Positions 35,694 to 47,303 of a stretch of DNA of 64,000 nucleotides are shown here, one piece after another (position 1 is the stretch's first letter; the number at the start of each line of letters is the position of its first letter). The translations under genes were made by a program, and so were the position numbers. This stretch comes from Paracamarosporium sp. OC-R06-R3 (taxonomy: Eukaryota; Ascomycota; Dothideomycetes; Pleosporales; Didymosphaeriaceae): NCBI GenBank assembly GCA_019828545.1, contig JACVRA010000089.1, positions 167,053 to 231,052 of the forward strand, in the 5' to 3' direction. Below the pieces are notes generated by a model. The model ran no database searches, was not told where the DNA came from, and was given only the letters and a program-made list of their open reading frames with translations.

Positions 35694-38654
35694 TCAGTAT
35701 ACAACCCGTCCCTCCCACAGCGGCGCCTCAAGCGCACTATCTTCAACCCATTCCACCTTCCCCTTCTCATTCACAATCGCCCCCTCATCCGTAACCCTCA
35801 CCCCATGCTCCGCAAGCTTCTCCTTCAAATCACTCACCTCCTTCACACTAACGCCCAACCGGTCCCTCGCCAGCCACACAACGGGCGGCTCCGCAACAAC
35901 AGCAGGATGCAGATACGCCTTCCGCGCATCCTGCACCTCATACGGCTGCACGGGCTCGCGAAACCGCGCATCCAACGACGCAGACAGCTCCCCCGCAGAC
36001 TGCGACTGCGGGAGAAAAACGCGCTGGAATAGCGAGCGCTTCTGCGCCCGCCCCGCCCCGCTCGCTATGTCCTCCCTCTCCGCCCGCGTCCTGTACACAT
36101 CGGAGAAGTTCGCCGCAGCCCCAGACACGAGGCCCCCGGCGTCAGGCTCGCTCGTGACAATCTCGTCCTTGTCGCCGTACCCGGGGTGCATGTCGCTCCG
36201 CTCGGTTATCGTCTCGCCGGCGCTCATGCTCCTGGGCGCTGTTTCGCCGCGGCGCAGTCCCGATTCTGCGAGCAAGTTCATGGGGAGTTTATCCACGAGG
36301 GGCACGAGTTTGCGGCGCATGGCGATGTGGAAGATGATTGTTGCGATGACGAGGATGATTTGGAGGATTAGGGGGCCGACTGCTACGGCGCTGTTTCCGA
36401 TGTTTATGGCGAAGAGGCCGAGGAGGCAGAGTTCTGCGAGGTAGACGCCTACTAGGAGTTGTTGGATTGCGCGGGCGTAGCATGCGCCTTTTGTGTCGAT
36501 GTCTGTGGCGTAGACGTAGCTGTTAGGAGGGAGTTAGTTAGATGAGCTTGGGATGGGAGGGTGGTGTGGGGTGGTGTGGGAGCGCACTTACAGCATGTTG
36601 TATCTGTATGCGAGGTATATGAGGCCCATGCCGACGGTCGAGAAGCCTAGGACTAGCGGTGCGATGATTGCGTAGGAAATGGCGATGACGCCGAGATTCG
36701 TCCACGCCGGGTACTCTGAGCCCCACGACGGGGCCGTCATCGCCATCCACTTGTCGTACTTTTTCCGCGGCGTGCCGGCTAGTTTGCTGAGGATGAAGAC
36801 GCCCACGATGCCTCCGATGTTGACGAGGTACTTGGCTGCCTGTGCAACGCCGAAGAGCACGAAGTACGAGATGTAGAAGTTACTCGCCTTGGGCAGGTTC
36901 TGTGCTAGGAGTGGGACGGCTTGGGCTGGCTGCGAGACTATCTGCGAGGCTACGGCTGTGGCGCCCGAAGTGAAGGTTGTCACGAGGAAGACTTGGACGA
37001 CTTGGAAGGCGAAGTACCAGGTCTGTGTTTGCTGCTCGACTTCGGAAAGGGTTATTGCGCCGGCGAGTTTGGCTACGACTGGAGCGTTGTTAGCTCTATT
37101 GCAGAAATTAAGGTAAGGGACAAGGGACTTACGGCGACAGATGATTGGGACTAGAGACATGAGCACGGCGAGGAGCACGGTGGGTAGGAGTCCGGTTACT
37201 ACTCCCAGAATGACCTGCGGGATGTCGTTGATCCATCTGAGGAACGGCACGTTCTCGGTCAGGTAGTTCACGTTGCTGATGATACCGACCACGGCGACGG
37301 GGAAGCTCCAGAAGAGGATCATGGCGAAGATGAAAGCAGTCGCGAGGGCGCGCCTAAGCGACCGGTCCCAAGCGTTCATCTTCAGGTTCTTCCAGATGAT
37401 TTCGCCGGGGAGGACACCGGTCTGACGCGCAATGAATGTAGCGGGCTTGTCGTGAATGGTGACCGCACTTGTCGTCTGCGCAGCGGCCATGGTCTCGAAT
37501 TCAATGAACACCGCATTAATCAGTTTTTCTTTTCCAGCGATGTGAGACCGCTGGCTAGCCTGCACCTCAGGGAGTAACTCTCTCAAATGATCCTTCCCGT
37601 AATCGATCGTGTCAACCTTCCGTCCAATAAGTGGTTTAAGCCGGTGCGTCGGCCTGTCCTTAGATTGCAGAAAGTCGTTCCAAGACGTCGGCTTAGGCTG
37701 TCTCGTCTGTGCATCCGTCTCACCTCCTTTCTTCTCTTTCAAGGCTGCCTTCACGGCCTTCTGGATCAGTTTCATTTCTCCGCTTTCGAGCTTCAGCGCG
37801 GTTTTGTTGATATCGTCGACGCTGTCTTGCAACTTGGAGAAGTCGGATACCAGCCAGATCTGCGAGACGCCGCTGAACATGCGGTGCAGGCGTCGGTGCG
37901 TGAGGTATTCATCCGGCACGTTGGTGAAGAGCACGGTGCGCGAGGAGATACGGGATGCGTTCCATGCGGAGAGGAGGTATGCTTGACGCAGCTTGATGAG
38001 GTACGAAAGTTCGCGCCAGATGAGGTACAATACGAAGCCTGTGTTTCGCTGTTAGTTATTCATTCGGTAAGAGCAGCTTCGCGTCCTACCAAAGAATATC
38101 CACGCGATGAACGCGTGTGCAAAGAATCTCGCCGGATGCGCCACATTGCTGAACGACAGGATGTCCAGGTCCTTCTGCCCAGCGCCGCCAGTCGCGTTTA
38201 CCGGGAACAAAACAGGCCATGTAATCAGGCAGCCGACAAAACTCATGAACACCAGAATCTTGAAGAAGCGTATGTAGAGGTAGGCATCCAGCGATTGGTG
38301 GTTGAGAATGAACTCGTCTTTCGTCGCGCGGAAGTCGGAGATCCAGCCGAAGAGTCCTGGTTTCGAGGATGGTTGGATTTTTTCACTGGGTTATGGTTAG
38401 TATATTCGATTACTTGGAAATAGGGGAAAGCGCGTGAAATGGACATACTAGTTAGATAGCTTGTCGTGGAATGTTCGCGGCTCGTACAGGCGACGCTGTT
38501 TCCTGCGCAAGATGAGGAAGACACCGACGTAGACGGCGGCGAGCGCAGCGCAGGGCACGAGCGTCGAGACGAATGCGGAGATCGAAGAGGATGAATTGGT
38601 ATGACTACCTTCTTGCTTTGTCGAAGACGCCGCTGTCGACGATGGGGACGACAT
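35694..38654 (-). CDS. CSC1/OSCA-type (RSN1-like) membrane channel
   Basis: Five exons on the minus strand (38449-38654, 38090-38385, 37133-38038, 36592-37078, 35694-36519) encode 906 residues. An N-terminal helix is followed by the EPRTFHDKL motif, then two helices, a cytosolic RRM-like domain starting with SSRTVLFTNVPDEYL, and the 7-TM core beginning with AGEIIWKNL-like sequence (LPGEIIWKNLKMN) and ending RYNMLYVYATDIDTKGACY. This layout is that of the CSC1/OSCA/TMEM63 family, osmosensitive or mechanosensitive cation channels; in yeast also Rsn1 and Phm7. All splice phases close. Plasma membrane location is the family norm. The long polar tail after residue 690 is variable. Confidence 0.9.
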
Positions 38655-39684
38655 CTTGACGAGCAAAATGACGCGTTACTACTCAGCTGAATGGGAGTGC
38701 ATCTGCGACGCGGTGGTGTTGGCGCAAGCTATATCCGTTCTTTGTATTCCCCTTCACATGCCGTCGTCATCTACGGGCCCACTTCCAAGCTTCCAAAACA
38801 AGACTCGATACGCTTGCGGATGTGGTTGTGGCGTTGAGCTACAAATGCGGCCGCTAGAGGCGTACCATTCGTAGTGTGAGGACGTGCGTTTGAGGGCCAA
38901 TCATGATAAATGGATGATGCGATTGATCAATTTAGTTTTGATGCGCTGCTGGGACTAGACGACTAGATCGGGTGTTTTTCGATGATAAGATGATGGCGTG
39001 GGAGACTAGTCATAGTAGCCTTGACGGTGGGCTTTGGTGATGGTCTTGATGTCATCAGGGTCTAGGTGTTGCGGGGAATGCTGGACTATCGTGCGTCGAT
39101 CGAGAGAATGGTAAACATGCTGTCGGTTCGATTTCCATGATTTGCATTTCCGGCTGCTGCTACAATCTGCGTGCTCGTCCACTTAGGAACGCCTACTGCC
39201 TTCCCTTATCCCGACCTTAGACGTATGAGAATTGAGTACAGAACAAGGAAGGCTGTTCTTACGAAACTCTCAGCAGTCACAAGGCGGTCGATGCGTGGTT
39301 GCCATGGAGCGACAAAAGCCACTCGTCAACTACACTCCTGTCTTTCATCTCTTACGTGCTCGTGAATTTCACTCTAGCCCGAACGTTGCCATTCTCCTTC
39401 GCTTGTTGCAGGTTGTCGCTAACATTGCTGTTGTTGCCGCATTTAATCTTCTCGAAGAACTCTGCTGTGTGTGTGTGTTAATAGGACCAAGAAAACAACC
39501 CCAAAATGCATGTTGAAGATACATAATGATGCATAAAGTATTACACTACTAGAGCTAGAGTAACGGGTAAGCATACAGCAAAAACATTTGCTATTGCAAC
39601 CCGCTCGTTCCTGTTCGAGAAGACTTACATATGTATTTTACAGTAGATTTACACATCGAATGCTCACATAGGTCTTCCCAGCAT
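38655..39684. other. Intergenic
   Basis: Promoter side of the channel gene and the 3' flank of the next gene. A short GT microsatellite is at about 39464-39479. No gene seen. Confidence 0.4.
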
Positions 39685-40285
39685 TCATCGCCTTCCAAAT
39701 ACACCACCAAGCAGACTGCCTCCCCCACCCCCAGCACGTCCTCCTCTTCTCGCCTCATTCAACAACCATTCTCTCAAGTACTCTTTATTTCTCATTTGCT
39801 CTGGTTTCGTAATTCGCGTATCGAATTGTGCTTCTTGTCTGCTGAACGCTAATAATGTAGGCATCGACGTTATCTGCGCGTAGCCGGTCAGCATGTGTCC
39901 ACAGCCTGGAATACGACCTGTTCTCCCTTACCATATATTTAACGCCTAGATCCCCTATCAACGTGCTGTCCAATTCCACCTCGGCGAACCCCAACCCTCC
40001 CTCTTCCTCTCCAACGCGCTCTTCTTCGATCATCCCCTTGACCAATGGCTTGACAGCTTGGCATGTGCTACACCAGCTTGCGCTCCATAGTGTTATAAGG
40101 GGTCGGTTATTGGCGGCCGAGAGCATTGTGAGGGTATGCAAGTCGTTCGGTGTGCGAACATTATCGAAGATGCGATTTTGGTTCGACCGCGTAGAGGAGC
40201 CTGTAAGGAAGTTTCGTTGGAGCTGTGCGCGTGGGATTTGTAACTTCAATAAGCGGGAAGCTGAGCGCGCCGGTCGCAGTATCAT
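39685..40285 (-). CDS. Thioredoxin-like protein, probably mitochondrial
   Basis: Two exons on the minus strand (39932-40285, 39685-39873; intron 58 bp with GCTGAC branch) give 180 residues. The redox motif is WCSTC (Cys72 and Cys75) after the strand RPLITLWSAS. The cis-proline stretch TSMPTLLAF is restored only by the splice. The first 25 residues are basic and lack acidic residues (MILRPARSASRLLKLQ), suggesting mitochondrial import. Fungal proteins of this type are uncharacterised thioredoxin-fold oxidoreductases. The Gly-rich C-terminus (GGRAGGGGGSLLGG) is unusual but may be species-specific. Confidence 0.85.
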
Positions 40286-40687
40286 CGTGGCTGTATTATT
40301 GTTGCGGACATGAGTGAACGCGTTGGAGGATGCGACGTCATAACGATTGGTCTTTTGCCGACTGACGCTAGCCTACGCCGGGTTAGCCTAACACGTGACT
40401 AAGTCTAGCCATGCATTTGAACTTGAAGATGTCGAGTACGACATGTTCGGGCTATCTTCTAAGTACTAACCTGTACAATCCTCCGTATATGAAAATAACC
40501 TTAGCCATGTTGTTGTCTCGATCTACTTTCCTTGTTAGATGGCCAGGCCACCGCACGTGATCAAGGACGAAGACATGAAAGAGGGGTCTGGTTGATGATC
40601 CGATCAATCGCAACCGACATTATAGTATTCTAAAAGGTCTACCAGAAACCGCTATCTATAGTCATACACTAGTTGACTCGAATCTCT
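40286..40687. other. Intergenic
   Basis: No feature recognised. Confidence 0.3.
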
Positions 40688-43111
40688 CTATGCATACTTC
40701 TTACCCACACCCACCATCTTCCCCTCATCTTCATGCTGATCAGCGTCAAATTGAAGTTCAAGATGCTGCTCGCCCGTATCCCGCACCGTTACCATCTCTT
40801 GCCAGGCGACGGAATTATCAACCCCACCACTGGTACCGTAGAGGCTTGCACTCGGTGCTGAGTTTATTGCCAATGCTAGAAGCCCTCCTACAGCATCCCA
40901 ATTACCACTATAGAAGTAGTGTTGCCGAGCGTACATGACCAGCACGACACACATATGGACCAATATAAGCAGTGAATAAAGTAGCAGGCATACAACTGCA
41001 AACCAGGACAAGATACCCCTAAAAGCGAAACCGTATCCATAACGCTCTGATAAGATGCGGACAACGTAGGAGGGAGTACTGCCTGCGTACTGTGCTCTTA
41101 CAAACACGAAAGAGGAAAGAGTAGTGTAGGTTATGTTGTGATCCGCAGATTCGGTTACAAGCCAGGGAAACCGGTCATAGGTGGCAGTTCTAGCAATCCC
41201 GTCCACGACAACGACTGCGAGTTCAGTAGCGTATAGCTCCTGTGCATACGCTATAATGCTTGCGTAACTTGTTTGATCACCTATCATGGTGACGTTTTCG
41301 GGCTCTCCAGTGATTTGCATGGCTGGCACTTCGAATAAGGCAACTAAAGCCGATTCGGTAGTTGCATTTTCGTGGCCAAGGACTGAACTGTTGGTGTTTT
41401 GGTCAAGGTAAGCAGCCCACTCTAACTGAAGATCGAGCGGAGCTTCCGAGAGCGCGTATCTGAGTCTGAGGAGAAGCGAAGTCAGCATACTCCCTTGAAA
41501 CGATGCATGTGTAAATGCCGTGAGGAATTGATCATAGATAAATAACGCACAGCAAAACCGCGAAAGCAGATTCAGCCGTAGTGTACTGATGAACATTGGG
41601 ATGTGCAGCACTTACCTGTTTTCTTCCTGATGATCCCAATTTCCACGTGTTACCCATTCGAAGTTGTCGGTGAGGTTACTGGAAACTATTGATGCATTAT
41701 AGGGTACATGATACGCATCGCTCGCAGCCCAACGTGCATCAATGGAGCAAGGGACTATCCATCGTTGTTGACCATCACTCGGCATTATGAAAAGTGCGAG
41801 GAGTGATGACGAGGCGGTGCTGCGCGTGTCCTTGAACCACGCAAACCGGGGCATGGAATCTGGGAGTGTATCCCAGATTGCATTATCGCTAGTCAAAACG
41901 AAAGGATCGGCTTGGTAGTTAGTATCATCCGCCCAGGGGCCCCTTGTAGGAGGAAAAGTGGCGTTGCGCAGTTGTCTATCTTGCGCCAGGGGTCCCACCC
42001 GACAATTAACGTTTACTACAGGTTGATAAGTTGGCGTCTCTGTAGCAGTCTTAAATCGCGGGAAAAGTGTTTCTGCCATCTTCCCTATATTATAATTGTT
42101 TGCGTAGTTGAAAAACGAACCGAGGGTTGCTGTAGTCAACTCGGTGACGGTTGTCGTTGTGACGCTGGTAGGCTGTGTTGAATTTTCAGAATTGTCCCAG
42201 GGCATTGCTACTAGCGATATTCCACGTTTCGCAGTACTTAGCCGTTCGTAAAAGACCGGGGGTTGTTGTACCCCGGCATTTAACCTACTCATAAGCCATT
42301 CCGCGATGTCAGCGAATCCCGATGATGGGCAGCCAATGTTTACTTGGAACGGGTCGCCTAAACACATTGCATCTGCCGTGGCAATGCCTGTAAGTGTTCC
42401 ATTGAACATGGCCGGCCATAGCTCCGTCTTAGGGGCCATATAAGCGATTTTCGAGTTCTCCTGCAAATCTGCACCCTTCATTTCGAACCAACCAAGCGCG
42501 GGAATCATCGTTATCGCAGACGAAGGCCCTAAAACAATGGAGAAGAAACTAGAAACTGCTATAAGAAGTCCGAAGGGGTAACAGTAAGGGTGGCTTTTCC
42601 AGAAAGCTTTGCTGATCAACGCACTTGGCGATGTGTACGTAACGCTAAGCAAGCCGAATGGGATGCCATGACGTCCTAGCAGAAGTTTTCGCATATAATA
42701 GAGGAGTACGAAAGATAGGGAAGCCAGCATAATTAATTCGTGTATCTTCGCAAGAAGTTGGAACATTTTCAGTTGATTTCGTATCAAAGGCTCCGAAAAT
42801 TGTCGCCAAAATTTCTCGGTAATATTCAACCAGAGTAACACTGTAATAAAGCCAAGTGCTGTAAGATGATCCGCGAATTCCTTGAACGGCAGGCATTTTT
42901 TGATGACCACTTTGGGTTCCTGTACCGGACGCCATGGCCGAAGGAAAGGTTGAGTCGCTTGATACATGATCGTCCGCGGGTGCTCGAGGCCAATGGCTAT
43001 CTTGGGTCTCAGTACTGGAGGAAGAATTGAGTAAAGATCGGATTTGAGATCGGCAGAGGATATATAATAGGGAATCTGCTGCCTGGCCGGTCTGATGAAG
43101 GCAACGGACAA
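40688..43111 (-). CDS. Large fungal membrane protein, function unknown; 5' end uncertain
   Basis: Two exons on the minus strand, 41616 upward and 40688-41465, joined over a 150-bp intron with a GTAAGT donor. From the frame opening at 43111 this gives about 757 residues, but there the first codon is TTG; the first ATG is at 42967, or an earlier exon exists beyond 43111. Helices near the N-terminus (LTALGFITVLLWLN, ELIMLASLSFVLLYYMR) are followed by a segment like FGLLIAVSSFFSIVLGPSSA. A large N-glycosylation-rich external domain comes next, and a final helix lies near ILSWFAVVCLLLYSLLILVH. The pattern fits a family of fungal membrane proteins of unknown function. Confidence 0.6.
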
Positions 43112-43642
43112 GGCTGCAGCACAAATTTTCTAGTGTAACACGCCAGCTCAGCTTCGGATAAGGGGTACAAAAGATGGCGTACGACTAGTGAAGAGGCGAC
43201 GATAGAATTGCAAGGCTGAGCTGTGTAGTCCGGCCCAGCTCTGTAGCTGAGGTTTATTACCTCTTTGAGTAGACTTTGCTGCTGCATATGCCACTGGATA
43301 AGACAGTGGCTGCGAGCGAATATGGTCAAACCGAAGGACGGAATTGGCAATAAGCAAAATCATAGTAGGCAGGAAAAAAGTTACAAGAATATCCCCAGAC
43401 AGCGCGATGGTAGAAAAGTTGACGTTGAGACGAGACGTGCTCGTATATCGCTACAGGCAGGGGTCGAGTGCATGGTGATACCCGAACGAGGATAGTGTCC
43501 ACGTTAGCGATTGTGGCGCAGCAGCAGTGCTCTAAACTATACAGCTTGCATCGGCTTGAATTTTGTGCACGCTATTGCCTAAACGTCATACCTATATACA
43601 CATAAGGTTATCTTCATCCATGTTCTTGGACCTGTCACGGCG
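43112..43642. other. Intergenic, left edge of the accessory island
   Basis: May hold a missing first exon of the preceding gene. Nothing else recognised. Confidence 0.3.
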
Positions 43643-43937
43643 ATGGAATATAGATATACACCATTTTCAGATGCCGGAGCTGAAATCAGAGTCACGGTAA
43701 TACGACCTGGTGCCCACGATTATGACATCCACCTTTTATTCCGCGAGACGGCTATCCCATAAATCCAAACCTGATCCAATGCGGCACAGTGATCTTGAAT
43801 ACGAGGCCCTTTCATACGCCTGGGGTACGCCCGGCCACACGTCTCGAGTTCTCGTACACGACGAAGTATCAAGACCCTTCGCTGGCCACATTGAGATAAC
43901 CGAAAATCTGAATAGACAGTGCCATCCTCAACTGTAA
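43643..43937 (+). pseudogene. HET-domain gene remnant, N-terminal part
   Basis: From the ATG at 43643 the frame reads as a plausible HET protein start (SDAGAEIRVTVIRPG). It shifts near a T-run at 43731-43735 into the frame carrying LEYEALSYAWGTPGHTS, the signature of the heterokaryon-incompatibility (HET) domain. That frame stops after ITENLNRQCHPQL, where intact HET domains continue with the N-L-x-x-A-L region. So the copy has at least one frameshift and is truncated after about 90 residues. HET proteins trigger cell death on non-self fusion in ascomycetes. This copy is broken. Confidence 0.75.
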
Positions 43938-44020
43938 ATTGCTCTATCTAGGGAGACTGAGTAGCACTAAAGTAGGAGTAGACGACAAGGAACCCACCAC
44001 CAGCTAGACAAGGACCAATT

Positions 44021-45106
44021 TCATGGTGGAGATTCACGTTCTCGGGCCCCTGATTGTCTTTCGATCACGTACTCGTCCTTCGTGAAGACCTGATGCTCGT
44101 TGACCCAGTTCTTGACTGCCTCAAAGCTTCGGCACTTGTGTTGTCTAGATATTTTCATTAGCCGTGGTGTTATCGGAGACGGGATGGTTCTGGTAGCCCA
44201 GGTCCGCTTGGTAGGGCATTTCGGAATCACGTACACACTGAAGTCAGGGAATGGGGCTGGATGTCCTTTCACCCATACGTATGTCAGTACTCCCGTATCA
44301 GCTTCACACATAAGCTGCGCTTTGTTAGTTCATTCCATTTTTTCACCACCCAAGCAGTGACATTGGGTGTAGTACCTTCTGTCGAAGATTGTCGATGCAG
44401 TGATCTGCGCGCCGAATTAGTCTGGACATAGAAGCAAACTATCCATGGACACACAGGAGTGCACTTACCAATATGCCAGCGCAGTATCTGAGGTGTGTCC
44501 TTCCAAGCTGGCGCCCAGTCTTTGTAGTAGTTCTCGTACGAAACTTGTCGCAGCATATCCAGGCAATGTAGCTGGTGGATCACCTCTACGGACGCCATGT
44601 AGCCACCGCCGATCTCAGGGGCCAGTTTTACGGAGTATTCGTGAGACACGTTTATGGAAATCAAAGTGTCCTCATCTATACTGATGACACCTCCTACCTC
44701 TGTCAGAAACATTTCACTGCACTTAAAATGGAGGTTCCAGTGATGACTTACCGTCCGCATGAGTTATGCTATCCCATGATTTGTCGATCTCTGGGCTTGG
44801 TGTTCCCTTGTAGGCGTTGGGAGTTGCGAAACTTCCGTCGAAGCGTCAGGTGTACCCAGTATTCTTCACTGCCTCAAGCACAGGAGACCACTGAGGCGAG
44901 AAGTCGCTATCGACACATTTCGTTGATGGATCCTTTCGTGCAATAATACCAGAAAAAAACAGTAGGGAGGATACAAGGAAGAATACCGCCTGAGCGGCCC
45001 ATGAAGACCTGACGTGCTTCGACGTTGTTGAAGCTTTTGATCTAAAGAAACCGTCCTGGTACTCTTCGAGTATATATCCTTCAGAAAGGCGTTCGTGATT
45101 CTGCAT
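44021..45106 (-). pseudogene. UstYa/DUF3328-type oxidase with in-frame TGA
   Basis: Four exons on the minus strand (44752-45106, 44469-44699, 44376-44404, 44021-44314) would span 302 codons. Codons 1-33 are cytosolic and about 34-53 form a membrane helix. Family features are complete: SPVLEAV, the YKGTPSPEIDKSW block, and the two signature motifs HQLHC (codons 160-164) and HIDHC (194-198), then CEADTGVLTYVW. UstYa proteins make oxidative ring closures on ribosomal peptides such as ustiloxin and phomopsin. Codon 87 (bases 44846-44848) is TGA, between the SPVLEAV block and RFDGSFATPN. I found no intron of normal size that removes it. The gene is either recently inactivated or carries a sequencing error. 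It is divergent from the precursor gene. Confidence 0.8.
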
Positions 45107-46002
45107 GATGCGGCAGCAAAGGTAAGAGTGGTTTCCAACATGAAAAAAAATTGACAATAGCTGGGGGACTGTCTATGACCTTGAGATTCTCACCTAGTAC
45201 GACGGGGTAGCTTTGCCTTGATTCCGGCATCGATTGCAAAGAGCAGGCAAGCTCACCGCATCTTTGGCCCTCCAATCAGGAGATAGACCCGTTTGTAAAA
45301 CCCGACGCATCTTATCTTTAAAATGTACACCTCACCGGGGTAAGAAGGTGCCACACATATGCAAATCTCCCACAGTCGGCCCTACTCTGCAGTGGAACCA
45401 GTTCAATTGTGGGAAAGTTACGCTTTACTTGTCATCACCCAGAGAGCATGAGATCAACGTTACAGATCAACACGCTAAGGATAGATTTGTTAAAGTGTTT
45501 GCGCATGCAACCTCAGGACGATGGTTGATATTCGGGCATACCATTACTAGTGTGGGCTAGATTATGTGCACAGATCGGCATTGTAATATCGGAAACGAAT
45601 GAGGGACGCTATGATAGTAGCAACGTAGTTCAAGGCAAACCCATCAGAAGATGCATACACTTTCTTTAGCTGTAGCGATTACGGCAATTGAACGCGGGTG
45701 TAATTATGTGGCACACTCTCTTGCATGCCTGAGGAAGAGGCCCCTGCACCACCTGCAAGTGACCAGACCCAGTATACAGCAGCTTCTGAAGAGGTGCATG
45801 GACTGTAACCTCATACGTTCAATGCCGTCTGAACATCTGTAGTTCCTGTGCACTGGTACGGTCCCACACTATGTATTTAACAGGTTGATTTCTTCGGTTC
45901 TCAGATGGCAATAGGCAGAGGCGTCTTTTACAATCATTCCAAGAATCCAGCACGAGAGCCACCATCTCCGAACTCTTGCCTTGTAACGTTATATTCGTCA
46001 TC
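45107..46002. promoter_or_regulatory. Divergent intergenic region, oxidase and precursor
   Basis: About 900 bp between two divergent starts. A TATA-like TATTTAA is at 45874-45880, about 125 bp before the precursor ATG. Short open frames here show no motif. Confidence 0.4.
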
Positions 46003-46291
46003 ATGCAGTTCAGAGCTTTTCTCCTGGCCGCTTTCGTGGGTGTTAGCGTTGCGGCTCCTGTTGTCAAAACGCGTAAGTCCATTCATATGCGATCCTGCCG
46101 ACACATCTGTGAACATAGAAACTAATGAACTTGCGATATTAGTCAGCGCCGATAAGGCAATCATCAATACGCGTTTCGTCACCTACGGTGTCGAAAAGCG
46201 TGATGCGGAGGTCAACGCTACTACGAATACCGGAAATGCCGTTATCAACACCCGATTCGTTACCTACGGTGCCGAGAAACGTGACCACTAA
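46003..46291 (+). CDS. Candidate RiPP precursor, secreted, two KR-flanked repeats
   Basis: Exons 46003-46072 and 46143-46291 (70-bp intron with GTAAGT donor and ACTAAT branch) give 72 residues. Residues 1-18 form a signal peptide (MQFRAFLLAAFVGVSVAA). Two 15-residue repeats, pattern A-[IV]-INTRFVTYG-[VA]-EKR, lie at 29-43 and 56-70, each ending in a Lys-Arg kexin site. Between the repeats, 16 codon pairs including the following Asp differ at eight by synonymous changes and at only two by amino-acid changes, so the peptide itself appears conserved. A Asp-Ala dipeptide follows the first KR, as in dipeptidyl-peptidase-trimmed precursors. Signal peptide, repeated cores with aromatic residues, KR sites and a neighbouring UstYa gene are the known pattern of dikaritin precursors. 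Product unknown; a pheromone-like peptide is the alternative. Confidence 0.75.
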
Positions 46292-47303
46292 GCATCCAAA
46301 GGCCGGAACCTTCGCAGCTGGAGTTCAGTAACGGGGCTTTGGTTATGAGTTGATCTCCGTTCACCCAATTTCCTCCATGTTGTGTTGGCTATAGCGGTCT
46401 CTGAGGCTGAAAAGCGAACTGTGTTGTGGAGGTTCTCGGAAGCTTACACTCTTTACAATGTCACATGAGATGCAAGAAATGCCATGATATTTTCATTACT
46501 CAATGTGCAATGTCTCCATGTCTGTGTGTATTGTGTCGTTCGAGAGTTAAACCACTGGAGCCGCAGTACAATACGTCGCTCATTCGGGCTTGAAACAATG
46601 GGCGCTGAATGAGAGGGAAATGCACAGTCTCGTATTGCCTGTTTCTCACAATCCACCGAGTACTTTGCCTATCTGGGGAACCTCGATGTTACGTATGTTG
46701 TCTCGATATCACGTAGGTCTTGGCCTGGAACGACCTATATTGAGTAAATGGAGCTTTTCCAAACACAAAGCTAGACCACCCATCTTCGTTCAGCCTTGGT
46801 GGAGCCTGGATATAAGCGTGAAACATCTTACAAGGTGAAGAATCATTTGTGCAGCAGAGCGCTATGAGGGCATTCTCTATCGAGACAGAATGTTCGCCTT
46901 CGTGCGACATGTTGCCTTGACCGTGGGACATGTTGCCTCCGTGGGACATGTCACCTCCGAAGGCTGAATTACAAACAGCTACGGTAAGTCGGAAGGGCGA
47001 AGCATACGTACAGTGATAGGTAGTGACCGGAGATATGTAGCCTCCCAATAGCGTATGCCAAGTCGAACCCATTGCGTTTGTGAGAGTTTCTGTATACGGC
47101 AGGAGCGACGCCAGTCCCATACCGGTGTCACATGTAATAGGCAACTGCGCCCGCCGCCTGAGTGCACAACAGCGCATTGACCACAACGCATTGACCGCAG
47201 CGCGCTATCATGTCATAACAAGAAATCTTGGTGAATTACACGCAACTTACCTTCCCTGAAAACCAACAACCCACTTTCCCTGAAAACCAAATCCACTGGC
47301 AAA
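46292..47303. other. Intergenic with an uncertain minus-strand frame
   Basis: An open minus-strand frame at 46689-47186 includes protein-like sequence (TGMGLASLLPYTETLTNAMG, STWHTLLGGYISP) and a Met-Ser-His-Gly repeat. A 48-bp intron at 46965-47012 would join the two parts in phase, but no convincing start exon was found. Could be a small secreted or metal-binding protein, or chance. Confidence 0.25.
46904..46963 (-). repeat. Three short tandem copies encoding MSHG-type units
   Basis: On the minus strand the word ACATGTCCCACGG (third copy ACATGTCGCACGA) occurs three times at 18-21 bp spacing. In the open frame it reads DMSHGG, NMSHGQG, NMSHEG. Met/His repeats can bind copper; that role is speculative here. 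Confidence 0.6.

Noticed and set aside
39464..39479. GT microsatellite
   Set aside because: Short and common; no functional hint.
44780..44900. An intron that would remove the TGA in the UstYa-type gene
   Set aside because: In-phase options are only about 26 bp long, or delete the conserved SPVLEAV block with a poor donor.
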